A stretch of 64,000 nucleotides of DNA from Collibacillus ludicampi (GTDB lineage: Bacteria > Bacillota > Bacilli > Tumebacillales > BOQE01), in assembly GCF_023705585.1 (NCBI RefSeq), contig NZ_BOQE01000001.1, forward strand, positions 248,001 through 312,000, written 5' to 3'. A program made the translations under genes and the position numbers. Below the pieces are notes generated by a model. The model searched no databases. It saw only the letters and a program-made list of their open reading frames with translations, and was not told the origin of the DNA. Shown here one piece after another: positions 36,229 through 47,032 of this stretch. The first letter of the stretch is position 1, and the number at the start of each line of letters is the position of its first letter.

Positions 36229-36990
36229 TTAAAGTTTATAACGATCCATTTGTTCAAGAAAATGGCGTGACTTCAGTGTCACGCCTGTATACTCGTCATA
36301 ATACTGGCGTATCACGCTGGCCAGTTGCCGTTTCACCTCATCCTGCACGGATATTGTCCCTATACGGCTGATATCTATCATTTGGAACAGCCGCATCAAT
36401 TTAAAAACGGCAGGTTTCATCCAAATGGCTTGCGGATCGGCATCATGACAAGATTCACATAAAGGTCCTGCTAGGCGGATCGAAAAGCGAACGGCTAGAC
36501 TTATTTCTTTCCTGCAATGGGTACAGTGCAGGAGATCCGGTTCGATCCCCGCCACGCGCAACATCTTTATCTCGAAAATGCGGATTAAGATTTCTGCGTC
36601 TTTACCTGCTGCTATCTGGTGCAACATGTTTAAAACGAGAAAAAAGAGTCCTTGCGAGGGCTCTCTTTCCTCAACGAAACGCTCAGTCAATTCCATCACA
36701 TAAGCGGTATATGCCGTTTTGTATAAATCTTCGCGAATCGACCGGAAGGATTCAATCACTTCCGCTTGGGATGCACGTAACATTCCTTTGCCGCCGCCAT
36801 ACAAAATCCAATGTCCATGGGTGAAAGGTTGGGAAGCTGCTGTGAGGCGGCTCTGTGGCTTCTTTGCTCCGCCTGCCATTACGGACAATTTGCCGAAATC
36901 TCTTGTCAACAATGTGACGATTTTATTCGTTTCCCCGTAATCGATCCCTCTCAAGACGATCGCTTCTGTCTTATACACCGCATTCTCCAT
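36229..36990 (-). CDS. recO: DNA repair protein RecO
   Basis: A 253-residue recombination mediator that helps RecR load RecA on SSB-coated DNA. The N-terminal OB fold begins YKTEAIVLRGIDYGETNKIV and continues LLTRDFGKLSVMAGGAKKP. A helical domain and a C-terminal four-Cys zinc finger follow (CTHCRKE, CESCHD). The start follows yqzL closely, with GGAGATGGAG-type signals. Order era-yqzL-recO-glyS as in other Bacillales. Confidence 0.95.
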   Translation of the reverse strand: MENAVYKTEAIVLRGIDYGETNKIVTLLTRDFGKLSVMAGGAKKPQSRLTAASQPFTHGHWILYGGGKGMLRASQAEVIESFRSIREDLYKTAYTAYVMELTERFVEEREPSQGLFFLVLNMLHQIAAGKDAEILIRIFEIKMLRVAGIEPDLLHCTHCRKEISLAVRFSIRLAGPLCESCHDADPQAIWMKPAVFKLMRLFQMIDISRIGTISVQDEVKRQLASVIRQYYDEYTGVTLKSRHFLEQMDRYKL

Positions 36991-37000
36991 CTCCTGCAGA

Positions 37001-37150
37001 TCATTCTTGCGTCGTTACCAATGTGCTATCGAAGGTTTCCGCTCCCTCTTCATGTTCAACTTGTCGTTCCATAGCCTCGTGCTCTTTATACAGAAGGTAA
37101 GCATCGATCGATCCTGTTGCAGTAAAAAAACGCCATGAAAAATCCCGCAT
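37001..37150 (-). CDS. yqzL: YqzL-family protein
   Basis: A 49-residue protein beginning MRDFSWRFFTATGSIDAYLL, the hallmark of the YqzL family, which sits between era and recO in Bacillales. The N-terminal half is conserved-looking, the tail acidic (VEHEEGAETF). Its function is unknown. The ATG at 37150 is 8 nt after AAAGG; an in-frame ATG three codons upstream overlaps that site. Its stop lies 10 nt before the recO start, so the two are co-translated. Confidence 0.88.
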   Translation of the reverse strand: MRDFSWRFFTATGSIDAYLLYKEHEAMERQVEHEEGAETFDSTLVTTQE

Positions 37151-37317
37151 GTCGCTCATCCTTTCCGTAGAAGAGTGAGGTACTCTCTTGTACTTCTATC
37201 ATTTCAAACTCTTCTTTCTTATATACTATGGAAAAGATGGCAAACATGCTCCCGTCACTCATGCCAGTGCTTCAGGAGATGCTCAGCCCTAATTGTCCCT
37301 TTTTAACCCGTCTGATT

Positions 37318-38623
<1,306 letters not shown>

Positions 38624-38657
38624 TCATTCGCCGAAAATCTATAGGTAAAACGGGACC

Positions 38658-39137
38658 TCAGCGATGGCGAGCCTTCTTGATCGCGAGGTATCCGAATGTA
38701 AGCACGAAACAAATTCCTAAATACAAAAATGACAAAACGATTGCGTAGGATTCCAAATGATGAAAGTTACGCAATCGCAGTGGAAACAGTTTGTCATAGA
38801 AGACCAATATCCCTACGACAACAGCGTGAAGCGCCGTCAATAAAACAGCGGCCGCGGCGACATCCTTGGCGATCTTCGCCAAGCGATGATAGCGGACAAC
38901 CATGAGATCAACGACAGCCTCAATCGCCGTGTTGATCAATTCTGCCGCAATGACAAGCACAATCGCAAAAAAGAGCAGGATCATCTCTATCTTGGTTACG
39001 TCCAACAAGAGTGCTAGAATCATGACGAGAAGGGTAATACCTAAATGAATACGCATGTTTCGTTGCGTGAGAATCGCATAGGTCATGCCTTCGATCGCAT
39101 ATCCTATGCTCGCCAAAATCTGTTTCCAAACACGCAA
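38658..39137 (-). CDS. dgkA: Diacylglycerol kinase-family undecaprenol kinase
   Basis: A 159-residue membrane kinase. Gram-positive DgkA proteins phosphorylate undecaprenol for cell-wall lipid carrier supply. It has three helices of the DgkA domain with the signature VIAAELINTAIEAVVDL, preceded by AIEGMTYAILTQRNMRIHLG. It is about 35 residues longer than the usual 120-125: an additional C-terminal segment contributes a fourth helix (YAIVLSFLYLGICFVLTFGY). It is encoded between ybeY and cdd. Confidence 0.92.
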   Translation of the reverse strand: MRVWKQILASIGYAIEGMTYAILTQRNMRIHLGITLLVMILALLLDVTKIEMILLFFAIVLVIAAELINTAIEAVVDLMVVRYHRLAKIAKDVAAAAVLLTALHAVVVGILVFYDKLFPLRLRNFHHLESYAIVLSFLYLGICFVLTFGYLAIKKARHR

Positions 39138-39143
39138 GAGGGA

Positions 39144-39650
39144 TCATCCTCTCGTAAGTCCGATCTGTTCCAAGATCGCTCTTTGCCTCGAAAACATTTC
39201 CTTTTCGTCTTCTTCGTTCATGTGATCATAACCGAGCAGATGGAGAAAACCGTGTATCGCCAAGAACGCCAATTCACGCTCAAGCGAATGCCCGTACTCT
39301 TCCGCCTGCCTGATGGCGGTTGGCAGAGAGATCACAATATCCCCTAACGGCTGTTCTTCAATTTCGTCTTCCAGATCGTCATATACGATGTCCGGTTCAT
39401 CTTCAATGGATTCGTTCATCGCAAATGAAAGGACATCTGTTGACGCATCCTTGTTACGATAGGTGCGGTTCAATTCCCGGATCGTTTCGTCATCGACGAT
39501 CGTGACCGCGACATCAACCGTTTCACAACCTTCATAACTCGCTGCCGCCATAATCGCTTTGGTTAGCAAATCGTCTACATCAACCGGCAGATCCATTTCA
39601 ACTTCTTGAATCACTTCCACTGAAACGTCCACTTTCATTCCCCATTTCAC
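39144..39650 (-). CDS. ybeY: Endoribonuclease/rRNA maturation factor YbeY
   Basis: A 168-residue zinc protein for 16S rRNA 3' maturation and 70S quality control. The H3xH5xH zinc motif is [11 protein letters not shown], and the conserved [10 protein letters not shown] precedes it. An acidic insert (DDLEDEIEE) follows. The GTG start overlaps the pgpH stop by 4 nt (GTGA). Downstream dgkA follows after 6 nt. Confidence 0.95.
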   Translation of the reverse strand: MKWGMKVDVSVEVIQEVEMDLPVDVDDLLTKAIMAAASYEGCETVDVAVTIVDDETIRELNRTYRNKDASTDVLSFAMNESIEDEPDIVYDDLEDEIEEQPLGDIVISLPTAIRQAEEYGHSLERELAFLAIHGFLHLLGYDHMNEEDEKEMFSRQRAILEQIGLTRG

Positions 39651-41743
39651 GATTGCTTAGGCGGATCGGGATATTCGATCCGCGAATGATAGATCCCGTT
39701 CAATGTCCTCATAAAAGATTCGGCCAATGTATCCAAGTCTTTTAAGGTAATGTCACATTCATCCAATTGCCCGTCATTCAAACGGTCTTTGATAATTTTG
39801 CGTATCACTGCTTCAATGCGGTTGGGATTGGGACGGCTCATCGCCCGCACGGCCGCTTCTACCGCATCACATAACATCACGATTGCGGCCTCTTTGGTTT
39901 GAGGCTTCGGTCCGGGATAGCGGAAATCGTCCACTTGCACAGTACCGCTCTTATCCTGTTCCCGCGCTTTATTATAAAAATACCAGAGAACCGTCGTCCC
40001 GTGATGCTGTTCGCATATATCGCGAATCGGTTTTGGCAATCGGTAATGCTCCTGCATCTCCAATCCATCCCGCACATGCGAAGTGATAATCAAGTGAGAG
40101 AGACTGGGAGCAATCTTATCATGCGGGTTTTCTTTTGACATCTGATTTTCGATAAAAAATACGGGACGCTTCGATTTACCCACATCATGAAAATAAGCCC
40201 CGACACGACATAACAACGGATTGGCACCGATCTGTTCCGCCGCCGTTTCCGCCAAATTGCCAACGATCAAACTATGATGGTACGTCCCGGGGGCTTCCAT
40301 CAGTAACTTACGTAATAACGGATGGTTCGGATTCGATAACTCTAGCAAACTCACCGGTGTTAAAAGTCCAAAGATGCTCTCCAAAAACGGCAAAATGCCG
40401 ATTGTTAGTATTGCCGACAATAAGCCATTGACCAAGCCGAACAGGAGTGCCTGAAAGAAACCTCGCCACCCCATATCCGTACTCGAGAGTAAGGCTTGTA
40501 CAGTGGCGATCGCCAAGAGATTGACACCTGCAACCAAGAAACCGGCACGCATGATGACCAACCGGTGTTTGACTTTCGCCACCGCAAAAACACCCGTCAA
40601 TGCGGAAACAAGACCAACGAATAAAAATTGAAACCTGTAATCGAAAGCGAGCCCGGTGAGGACTGTGAATACGATCGCACAAACGACACCTAATGGCGCA
40701 TCAAACAAAATAGTCACAAGCATCGTGCCAAAAGCCAGCGGAGCCAAGTAGCCGATCGACGTTTCGTTCAGGGAAGACGCCAAGCCCACCGTCTTAATGC
40801 TCGATGTTGTAAGCAATATGATGATCGCTAGCAATAAGAGCAAGTTGTTATCGGACGCCACTTTCGAGCCTACCCGCTGCAGATACACTTCGATGATAGC
40901 TAGCGTAAACAAAAGAATGCCCAATAGACCGAAATATATGCGATAATTTAAAGATTCGGAGAGTAATTTCAGGTCTGCCAATCGCGAAAGTGTATCTTCC
41001 GTTATTACCTGACCTCGCTTGACGATCAACTCGCCTTTATTGATGCGCACCTCCGGTACTTCTCGCATCGCTTTATCGCGCATCTGTTCCGTTGCTCTTT
41101 GATCATACAACATATTCGGTTGCAATACCTGAAGAACCACAGCCTGTATGACCAATCGCGCATCTTTGCTCAAATCCAAAGGGACAAGCATCTGACTCAA
41201 CGTATCTTTGGCGCCGGCCATCGCTTCTTGGTCAAATTCCTTGCCGAGAAACTGTTGGATAATCCGGTTCGTTTCGTTGTGTAAAACGGATATCTGGTCG
41301 GGAGGAATTCCCAACATTTTCTCGTAAACGTCATTTGACAGATTGGGTAACTGACCCTCTTTTTTCAAAATCTCGATTTTCTGGCTGACAGTCTTATCTT
41401 TGTCACCGACGACCTGTTCTAATGCGCCGTATAAACGATCGGCGCTTTTTAACGCCTTGTCTTCGACGGTCGGATCCAAATAATATTGTTTCGGTACTTT
41501 CCTGGCCGCTTCTTCTCGAGCCAACTCCGTCTGTTTCTGGTCAATCGCATCCGTTGGAGCCTTGATATCGCTCAGAGCAATATCACCTACACGGTAATCG
41601 TATTGTGTAGGTGTCACATTCCCTAAAAACAGTACGTAAAGCAAGACAAGCAGACAGCCGTAAATCGTTGCGCGTATCCATTTACTTTGGCCTAACTTTG
41701 GGGTAAACGACATTTGCCGCAATCGCTTCAGACTTTGAATCAT
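39647..41743 (-). CDS. pgpH: PgpH/YqfF-family membrane HD-domain phosphodiesterase (c-di-AMP)
   Basis: A 698-residue protein: one N-terminal TM helix, a large extracellular 7TMR-HDED domain (residues about 50-270, [20 protein letters not shown]), seven TM helices, and a cytoplasmic HD domain with [33 protein letters not shown]. PgpH proteins hydrolyse cyclic di-AMP. An AAGGAGTCG site precedes the ATG. It is in the phoH-ybeY-dgkA operon as in Bacillus. Confidence 0.93.
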   Translation of the reverse strand: MIQSLKRLRQMSFTPKLGQSKWIRATIYGCLLVLLYVLFLGNVTPTQYDYRVGDIALSDIKAPTDAIDQKQTELAREEAARKVPKQYYLDPTVEDKALKSADRLYGALEQVVGDKDKTVSQKIEILKKEGQLPNLSNDVYEKMLGIPPDQISVLHNETNRIIQQFLGKEFDQEAMAGAKDTLSQMLVPLDLSKDARLVIQAVVLQVLQPNMLYDQRATEQMRDKAMREVPEVRINKGELIVKRGQVITEDTLSRLADLKLLSESLNYRIYFGLLGILLFTLAIIEVYLQRVGSKVASDNNLLLLLAIIILLTTSSIKTVGLASSLNETSIGYLAPLAFGTMLVTILFDAPLGVVCAIVFTVLTGLAFDYRFQFLFVGLVSALTGVFAVAKVKHRLVIMRAGFLVAGVNLLAIATVQALLSSTDMGWRGFFQALLFGLVNGLLSAILTIGILPFLESIFGLLTPVSLLELSNPNHPLLRKLLMEAPGTYHHSLIVGNLAETAAEQIGANPLLCRVGAYFHDVGKSKRPVFFIENQMSKENPHDKIAPSLSHLIITSHVRDGLEMQEHYRLPKPIRDICEQHHGTTVLWYFYNKAREQDKSGTVQVDDFRYPGPKPQTKEAAIVMLCDAVEAAVRAMSRPNPNRIEAVIRKIIKDRLNDGQLDECDITLKDLDTLAESFMRTLNGIYHSRIEYPDPPKQS

Positions 41744-41786
41744 ATGATTTCGACTCCTTAATCCCCCTCGTCATGCTAACCAAAAA

Positions 41787-42776
41787 CTATTCGGCTCGTT
41801 GTAAAGCATCATCTGTCTGATACGCTGTTATAATCCTTTGTACCAAATGATGGCGCACGACATCTTGCTCTTTGAGATGGATAAACGCAATTTCGTCGAT
41901 CGAGTGTAAAATTCTCGCTGCATCATTTAATCCGGAACGCTTCCCGCGAGGCAAATCGATCTGTGTTACATCACCTGTGATCACCATTTTCGAGCCAAAC
42001 CCCAAACGCGTAAGGAACATCTTCATTTGTTCCGGCGTTGTATTTTGTGCTTCATCCAAAATGACAAACGAATCTTCGAGTGTACGCCCGCGCATATATG
42101 CGAGCGGAGCAATCTCAATGATCCCGCGTTCCAGGGAACGCTGCACGTTTTCACTTCCGAAAACATCATAGAGTGCATCATACAAGGGACGCAAATACGG
42201 ATCGACTTTCTCTTGAAGATCCCCTGGGAGAAATCCCAAGTTCTCACCCGCTTCCACTGCTGGACGGGTCAAAACGATCTTCTTCACCTGGCCTTTGCGT
42301 AAGGCGCTGACCGCCATGACTACAGCCAAGTAGGTTTTACCGGTTCCGGCAGGCCCGATGCCGAAAACGATATCGTGTTTGCGGATTGCTTGAATATATT
42401 CACGTTGCCCCAACGTTTTGATCTTGATAGGCTTCCCCTTAAAATTAGTTCCAATTTCCTCCGTAAATAATTCAAGCAGCTCTTCTGCCGAGCCTTGCTT
42501 CGCCATAGTGATCGCATACGTAACCTCGCGTTCGCTAATCTTCTGTCCTTTTCGTACCAATTGCACCAAGACGGACAAGAGGCTTTTCAACACGTCGATT
42601 TCTTCCGCCCCACCCGTCATGGTGAGCTCGGTTCCGCGTGCTAAAAACTTGGCCTGAAAGCTCGCCTCTATTCGCTTTAAATGGGTATCTTGAGGTCCGA
42701 ATAATAGGGCAGCTTCTTGATTATCTCGCAACGAGATTTTATATGTCACTAATTCTTTATCCAACAGAAGATCCAT
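41787..42776 (-). CDS. phoH: PhoH-like ATPase
   Basis: A 329-residue PhoH/YbeZ-type ATPase, often linked to YbeY in RNA metabolism. Walker A GIGPAGTGKTYLAVVMA, Walker B DSFVILDEAQNTTPEQMK, sensor KMVITGDVTQIDLPRGKRSG. The N-terminal 100 residues form a KH-like region. The GAGAAGGGG site runs straight into the ATG at 42776; a TTG four codons in would have better spacing. Confidence 0.95.
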   Translation of the reverse strand: MDLLLDKELVTYKISLRDNQEAALLFGPQDTHLKRIEASFQAKFLARGTELTMTGGAEEIDVLKSLLSVLVQLVRKGQKISEREVTYAITMAKQGSAEELLELFTEEIGTNFKGKPIKIKTLGQREYIQAIRKHDIVFGIGPAGTGKTYLAVVMAVSALRKGQVKKIVLTRPAVEAGENLGFLPGDLQEKVDPYLRPLYDALYDVFGSENVQRSLERGIIEIAPLAYMRGRTLEDSFVILDEAQNTTPEQMKMFLTRLGFGSKMVITGDVTQIDLPRGKRSGLNDAARILHSIDEIAFIHLKEQDVVRHHLVQRIITAYQTDDALQRAE

Positions 42777-42794
42777 CCCCTTCTCTCACGGCTT

Positions 42795-44003
42795 CTACGT
42801 CTGATTCTGCGATTGTTCTGCGGGCGTTTGTTGATAGGTTTGAGGTTTTCCAATATCTTCAACAACATCTGTCCATACTTTTACGTATAGCTTACCATGC
42901 TCCAACTTCTCCTGTAAAATTTTTTGCGCAATCACACGCCCGTCTTTCCCCATTTTTGTCCCCACGTCTGCACGTGCAGTCTCGAGAGCTTTCTGACGTG
43001 CTTCTTCGCGCGTCAAGGTCACCGACTCCTCATGAACTTCCTTGATGTCCACCTTGCGCCATTTGATGGGTAAGGTAAAAGAACCGATTGTGAATGTTCG
43101 ATCATCCTCACTTGCATTATACGCAGGATATGGCGGTTTGCCATACCCCCAAATTTGAATGGGGAAAGAACCTAATACAAGATAATCTTTGTTCACATGC
43201 TCACCCGTATATACCATACGCTTCGTTGAAAGGGGTATTATTACATCCGAGGTATACCATACATCCGCTTCCACTTTTCCTTTAGCCGCTACATGCACCG
43301 TACCTCCACCGAGCGATCCGGAAATGAGCATATCTCCCGGATTGACCAACTGACCGCGGGTAACTGTCGCTTTCCCTTTCGAGACGAAAATATCGCGGAT
43401 CGTCCCTTTCTTCTTTGCCACAATATTCTGTGGATGATTCGGTTCCGGCTTAATTCCGGGCACTTTTTCAACGACTTGTATATGAACCTTTGTCCCATGA
43501 ATACTCACACCGACCCAGGACAATTCGGGGACTTTGTCCAAAAGTTCGGCTTGCAAAATATCGGTATCGGGTAATCGCCCGAGCCATTGACCTCGATAAA
43601 TGCCCACTTGTTTGGCAGCCGCCCGTATGGTTTCCGGGGAGAGTTTATTTGTACCTTCAATTTCTACATTCCAGACAATCGATGTGAGAAAATACAGACA
43701 GACTACAAATAAACCCGCACCGATCAGAAACGTTTTGCGATGTGTCGCACGCTTGATATAGAAAGGCAGACCAATCCTCCGTCCAAAGCGAACCTTAGTA
43801 CGGGTACGGCGAATATGAGGGAGCAGCTGCCAGAAATCTTGTCTGCGCATTTTGAACATGACACTGCCGTCTTTGTGATACCGGATTTCCCAAAGAAGAA
43901 TATTCTCTCGCGTAGCCTGATTAATTAACTCAGGAATTCGGTTTCCGTATATTTGTACGATGATATACCCTTTAATGAAATCCCACAGCCATCTGCCGAG
44001 CAT
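42795..44003 (-). CDS. yqfD: Sporulation protein YqfD
   Basis: A 402-residue single-span membrane protein of the YqfD family, needed for full sporulation in Bacillus and made under mother-cell control. N-terminal DUF region with GYIIVQIYGNRIPELINQA, a TM helix (TFLIGAGLFVVCLYFLTSIV) and a long extracytoplasmic part with POTRA-like WNVEIEGTNKLSPETIRAAA. The C-terminal tail is Gln-rich. It is co-transcribed with yqfC upstream and phoH downstream. Confidence 0.93.
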   Translation of the reverse strand: MLGRWLWDFIKGYIIVQIYGNRIPELINQATRENILLWEIRYHKDGSVMFKMRRQDFWQLLPHIRRTRTKVRFGRRIGLPFYIKRATHRKTFLIGAGLFVVCLYFLTSIVWNVEIEGTNKLSPETIRAAAKQVGIYRGQWLGRLPDTDILQAELLDKVPELSWVGVSIHGTKVHIQVVEKVPGIKPEPNHPQNIVAKKKGTIRDIFVSKGKATVTRGQLVNPGDMLISGSLGGGTVHVAAKGKVEADVWYTSDVIIPLSTKRMVYTGEHVNKDYLVLGSFPIQIWGYGKPPYPAYNASEDDRTFTIGSFTLPIKWRKVDIKEVHEESVTLTREEARQKALETARADVGTKMGKDGRVIAQKILQEKLEHGKLYVKVWTDVVEDIGKPQTYQQTPAEQSQNQT

Positions 44004-44017
44004 CGAAGCAGCCCCTC

Positions 44018-44299
44018 CTAGTGTACATACTGAATTCCGTCAATTTCACCTTCGATCAGAATCTCTTTCGAAAAAATGGATTTCACGACCAAATGTTTGC
44101 CGAGTATGATCATTTCACCTTGGTTCAATGCTAGACGCAAACGATGATCGGTGAATTCAACGATTCCTTTATGATTTTCCACGTATAGTTGCAAGCCACC
44201 GATAATCGTGATACGGGGGAGGTCCAATATCGCATCTTTGGGTATTTCCATGAGATTGGCAACCGCTTGGCGTAGCCGGCGACTGAGCGATGTCCGCAC
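44018..44299 (-). CDS. yqfC: Sporulation protein YqfC
   Basis: A 93-residue YabP/YqfC-family protein, the same length as in Bacillus subtilis. It contains LMEIPKDAILDLPRITIIGG and LYVENHKGIVEFTDHRLRLA, both typical. The GTG at 44299 is chosen because AAGGAGGGGG lies about 8 nt upstream; the frame can be read much further upstream but without start signals. YqfC and YqfD are both mother-cell sporulation proteins. Confidence 0.92.
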   Translation of the reverse strand: MRTSLSRRLRQAVANLMEIPKDAILDLPRITIIGGLQLYVENHKGIVEFTDHRLRLALNQGEMIILGKHLVVKSIFSKEILIEGEIDGIQYVH

Positions 44300-44413
44300 A
44301 GCATTTCCCCCTCCTTCCTCTTCTATGACGATATGCCAGTTACGTAGTAGGTAGTACCTTTTGTTTGGGCATCCGAACTTCGGAAACGACTCATCTTCTG
44401 CGGGAGGGTGCGT

Positions 44414-44590
44414 ATGCTTGAAGAAAAAAGAACTCGGTATGAAAAACAGTACGATCTTACGAAAATTTTGCAGGTGGTCTACGCAAAAGGAGATACTGGA
44501 GAGAGAATGAAGATTATCGGAAACCATGAGGTTGATAATTCCGATAACTGCTCAGAGAGGCCGATGAAGAGAGGAAATTCACTGAAATAG
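44414..44590 (+). CDS. Small hypothetical protein opposite to yqfC
   Basis: A 58-residue frame with a GGGAGGG site 6 nt before the ATG. The product is hydrophilic and basic at the start (LEEKRTRYEKQYDLTKILQV), with no membrane helix and no known family. It fills the space in which Bacillus has yqfA/yqfB, which are missing here. It could be a spurious frame. Confidence 0.35.
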   Translation: MLEEKRTRYEKQYDLTKILQVVYAKGDTGERMKIIGNHEVDNSDNCSERPMKRGNSLK

Positions 44591-44607
44591 AAAACCATCG
44601 CTCGTCA

Positions 44608-44646
44608 AGTAAAAAGCCATGTGCAGCTCTCTGGCAACACATGGCT
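44608..44646 (-). terminator. Terminator of rpsU-yqeY
   Basis: Minus-strand AGCCATGTG, a 14-nt loop, CACATGGCT, then TTTTTACTTG, 17 nt after the yqeY stop. Confidence 0.85.
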
Positions 44647-44662
44647 ACATAGATATTATCCT

Positions 44663-45106
44663 TTATTGAAGGTGCTGCTGAACGAGTTGATTCACTACCT
44701 TACCGTCAGCGCGCCCCTTTACTTTGGGCATCAACACAGACATGACTTTACCCATATCCGCTTTCGACGAAGCACCCGTCTCCTGGATCGCTTGTCGTAC
44801 AAGTTCGGTTAATTCATCTTCAGATAATTGTTTAGGAAGATAATCCATCAGTACGTCGATTTCCTGCTTGACAGCTTCGACCAGATCAACACGACCAGCA
44901 CTTTCGAACGCTTGGAGGGAATCACGCCGCTGCTTGAGTTCGCGATTCAAAATAGCAAGCACTTCGTCTTCAGACAAGGTCTTCTGTTGGTCAATCTCAG
45001 CATTCTTAATCGCCGTACGCACCATGCGGATTGTGGACAAGCGGATCTTATCCTTGTCCTTCATCGCCTGCTTCATATCTGCATCTAAGCGAGCCCTCAG
45101 ATCCAC
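44663..45106 (-). CDS. yqeY: YqeY (GatB/YqeY domain) protein
   Basis: A 147-residue all-helical protein with the GatB/YqeY domain seen at the C-terminus of the amidotransferase GatB; its own role is not settled, but tRNA binding is suspected. It begins MDLRARLDADMKQAMKDKDK and has LSTIRMVRTAIKNAEID, MDYLPKQLSEDELTELV and the end ADGKVVNQLVQQHL. It directly follows rpsU, the usual partner. Confidence 0.94.
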   Translation of the reverse strand: MDLRARLDADMKQAMKDKDKIRLSTIRMVRTAIKNAEIDQQKTLSEDEVLAILNRELKQRRDSLQAFESAGRVDLVEAVKQEIDVLMDYLPKQLSEDELTELVRQAIQETGASSKADMGKVMSVLMPKVKGRADGKVVNQLVQQHLQ

Positions 45107-45122
45107 AAAACTGCCTCCTTAA

Positions 45123-45299
45123 TTAGTACTTTCTCTTCTTGCGAGCAGCTTCTGACTTCTTCTTACGGGCGACGCTCGGTTTTTCGTAGTGCTTGCGCTT
45201 CCTCAACTCGGCGAGAATGCCGTCTTTTGCGGTGGCACGCTTGAATCTACGAAGTGCGCTGTCCAAAGACTCATTCTTGCGAACCTTGATCTCAGACAC
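45123..45299 (-). CDS. rpsU: 30S ribosomal protein S21
   Basis: A 58-residue ribosomal protein: [20 protein letters not shown] and a very basic end [14 protein letters not shown]. The GTG at 45299 is preceded by GGAGGGAAATCA; the frame further upstream is not coding. The strong promoter at 45363-45392 serves it. Confidence 0.97.
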   Translation of the reverse strand: MSEIKVRKNESLDSALRRFKRATAKDGILAELRKRKHYEKPSVARKKKSEAARKKRKY

Positions 45300-45362
45300 C
45301 TGATTTCCCTCCCTCCGCCAAACAACATCCAACAAACAGCAAGTCAAATTTCATCAAAAGAC

Positions 45363-45392
45363 ATTATACGCGACAAATTCAAACGATGTCAA
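45363..45392 (-). promoter_or_regulatory. Sigma-A promoter of rpsU-yqeY
   Basis: Consensus TTGACA (45387-45392) and TATAAT (45363-45368) with an 18-bp spacer on the minus strand, about 60 nt upstream of the rpsU start. Confidence 0.85.
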
Positions 45393-45522
45393 CCTGATGC
45401 AAGGAAAGGAAAGGAATCGGGAGGAATCCACGATGCAACTTCTATATCAAAATATATGAACTTTGGTTGCGAAAAAGTCTCGCAGTTTTTATGATGGAAG
45501 AAAAAACAAGGAGGACGCAACG

Positions 45523-46695
45523 ATGAAACTTCCCATTCGAACATTGATGGGCCCTGGCCCTCTGGATGTTCATCCCCGCGTATTGGCTGCCATGAGCCAA
45601 CCCCTTCTCGGCCATTTGGATCCCGTCTTTCTGGACATGATGAATCGCATGATGGACAAATTGCGTTACGTCTTTGAGACGAAAAACGAACTGACGTTAG
45701 CCATGTCGGGCACGGGTAGTGCTGGTATGGAAACTGTATTTGTCAATCTGGTTGAGCCGGGAGACAAGGTGATCGTCGGTGTCAACGGACTCTTTGGTAC
45801 ACGTATGGCGGACGTGGCTTCCCGTTTGGGAGCAGAAGTAATCCCGATTGAACAGGAATGGGGACTCCCGATCGCACCTGAACAAATTGAACGAGCTCTT
45901 ACCCAGAACCCTGATACAAAATTCGTTGCACTGGTTCACGCGGAAACTTCGACGGGCGTGTGGCAACCATTAGACGAAATCGCTCAAGTGGTGAACAAGT
46001 TCGATGCTCTGCTCATCGTTGATGCGGTCACAAGTCTTGCGGGTATTCCCGTTCAAGTGGACAAGCACAAAATCGACGCTTGTTATTCAGGGACTCAGAA
46101 GTGTGTAGGAGCGCCTCCCGGACTTGCGCCTGTGACGTTATCCCCTAAGGCATTTGATGTGCTTAAACAGAGAAAAAGCAAGGTTCCCAATTGGTATCTC
46201 GATTTGACGATGATCGCAAACTATTGGGGACAAGAACGCTTCTATCATCATACGGCACCGATTTCCATGATTTATGCCCTCTTTGAAGCGTTGACTTTAA
46301 TTGAAGAAGAAGGACTGTCAAATGTATATGCACGTCACCTTCTGAACGGAAGAGCTTTACAAGCAGGACTGCAGGCGATGGGGTTGGAAATGGTCGTGAA
46401 GGAAGAACGTTATCGCCTTCCTCAATTAACGGCTGTCCGCATTCCTGATGGAATTCAAGATACGCAAGTCCGCGGTCTCTTGCTTGAACGTTACGGCATT
46501 GAGATCGGCGGCGGATTGGGGCCGTTTAAAGGAAAGGTTTGGCGGATCGGACTCATGGGATATTCGTCCAGCCGTAAAAATGTGCTTCTGTTCCTCGCCG
46601 CATTGGAGGACATCTTGAACGAATTAGGATATACAAAAAATCGAAACCTAGCGGTTGAAGTAGCCTCAAAATTCTACGCGTCCGCAATTTCTTGA
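45523..46695 (+). CDS. Class V aminotransferase (alanine-glyoxylate/serine-pyruvate type)
   Basis: A 390-residue PLP enzyme. It begins LPIRTLMGPGPLDVHPRVLA, shows TLAMSGTGSAGMETVF (PLP phosphate loop), LLIVDAVTSLAGIPV and the Schiff-base lysine in SGTQKCVGAPPGLAPV. The C-terminal RIGLMGYSS is typical. Members move amino groups from Ala, Ser or ureidoglycine to glyoxylate or pyruvate; the true substrate is uncertain. The ATG at 45523 has CAAGGAGGACGCAACG upstream. Repeat copy 3 begins at its stop codon. Confidence 0.9.
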   Translation: MKLPIRTLMGPGPLDVHPRVLAAMSQPLLGHLDPVFLDMMNRMMDKLRYVFETKNELTLAMSGTGSAGMETVFVNLVEPGDKVIVGVNGLFGTRMADVASRLGAEVIPIEQEWGLPIAPEQIERALTQNPDTKFVALVHAETSTGVWQPLDEIAQVVNKFDALLIVDAVTSLAGIPVQVDKHKIDACYSGTQKCVGAPPGLAPVTLSPKAFDVLKQRKSKVPNWYLDLTMIANYWGQERFYHHTAPISMIYALFEALTLIEEEGLSNVYARHLLNGRALQAGLQAMGLEMVVKEERYRLPQLTAVRIPDGIQDTQVRGLLLERYGIEIGGGLGPFKGKVWRIGLMGYSSSRKNVLLFLAALEDILNELGYTKNRNLAVEVASKFYASAIS

Positions 46696-46994
46696 TAGCC
46701 CACCTCGCCACAGGCGGCATCATCAGAGGATGAAAAGTATTTTGAGTGGAAGAGAAGTTTGAGTTTGCCACAAGCAACAGAGTGGCTTTTGGGTGGATGG
46801 TATCGCTTTGCAGCGCAGAGGTGAGTTGAAGGTCGTTCCGCTTCCTTTAAACCGTTGAGAGGGCATATGCTTTGCGCGTAATAGCGACTTTGAAGGTCGT
46901 CTCGCAACATTTGATGATGATTCCATGCGAGACGACCTTCTCCGAACCCAAGCGCAAAGCGATACATCCACCCAAGCACTCATTTTCAAGATAG
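46696..46994 (-). repeat. Nested palindromic intergenic repeat, copy 3
   Basis: Same orientation and flanks as copy 2. Outer stem GTATCGCTTTGC with GCAAAGCGATAC, inner stem TGAAGGTCGTCTCGCA with TGCGAGACGACCTTC. It lacks about 45 bp of the right middle arm present in copy 2 (CGGAGCATGAGCGCAAAGCA), so its structure is asymmetric. It fills nearly the whole gap between the aminotransferase and the methyltransferase. Confidence 0.85.
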
Positions 46995-47032
46995 ACCCTC
47001 TGAATTTCGATATTACAAAATGGATGTGTTGA

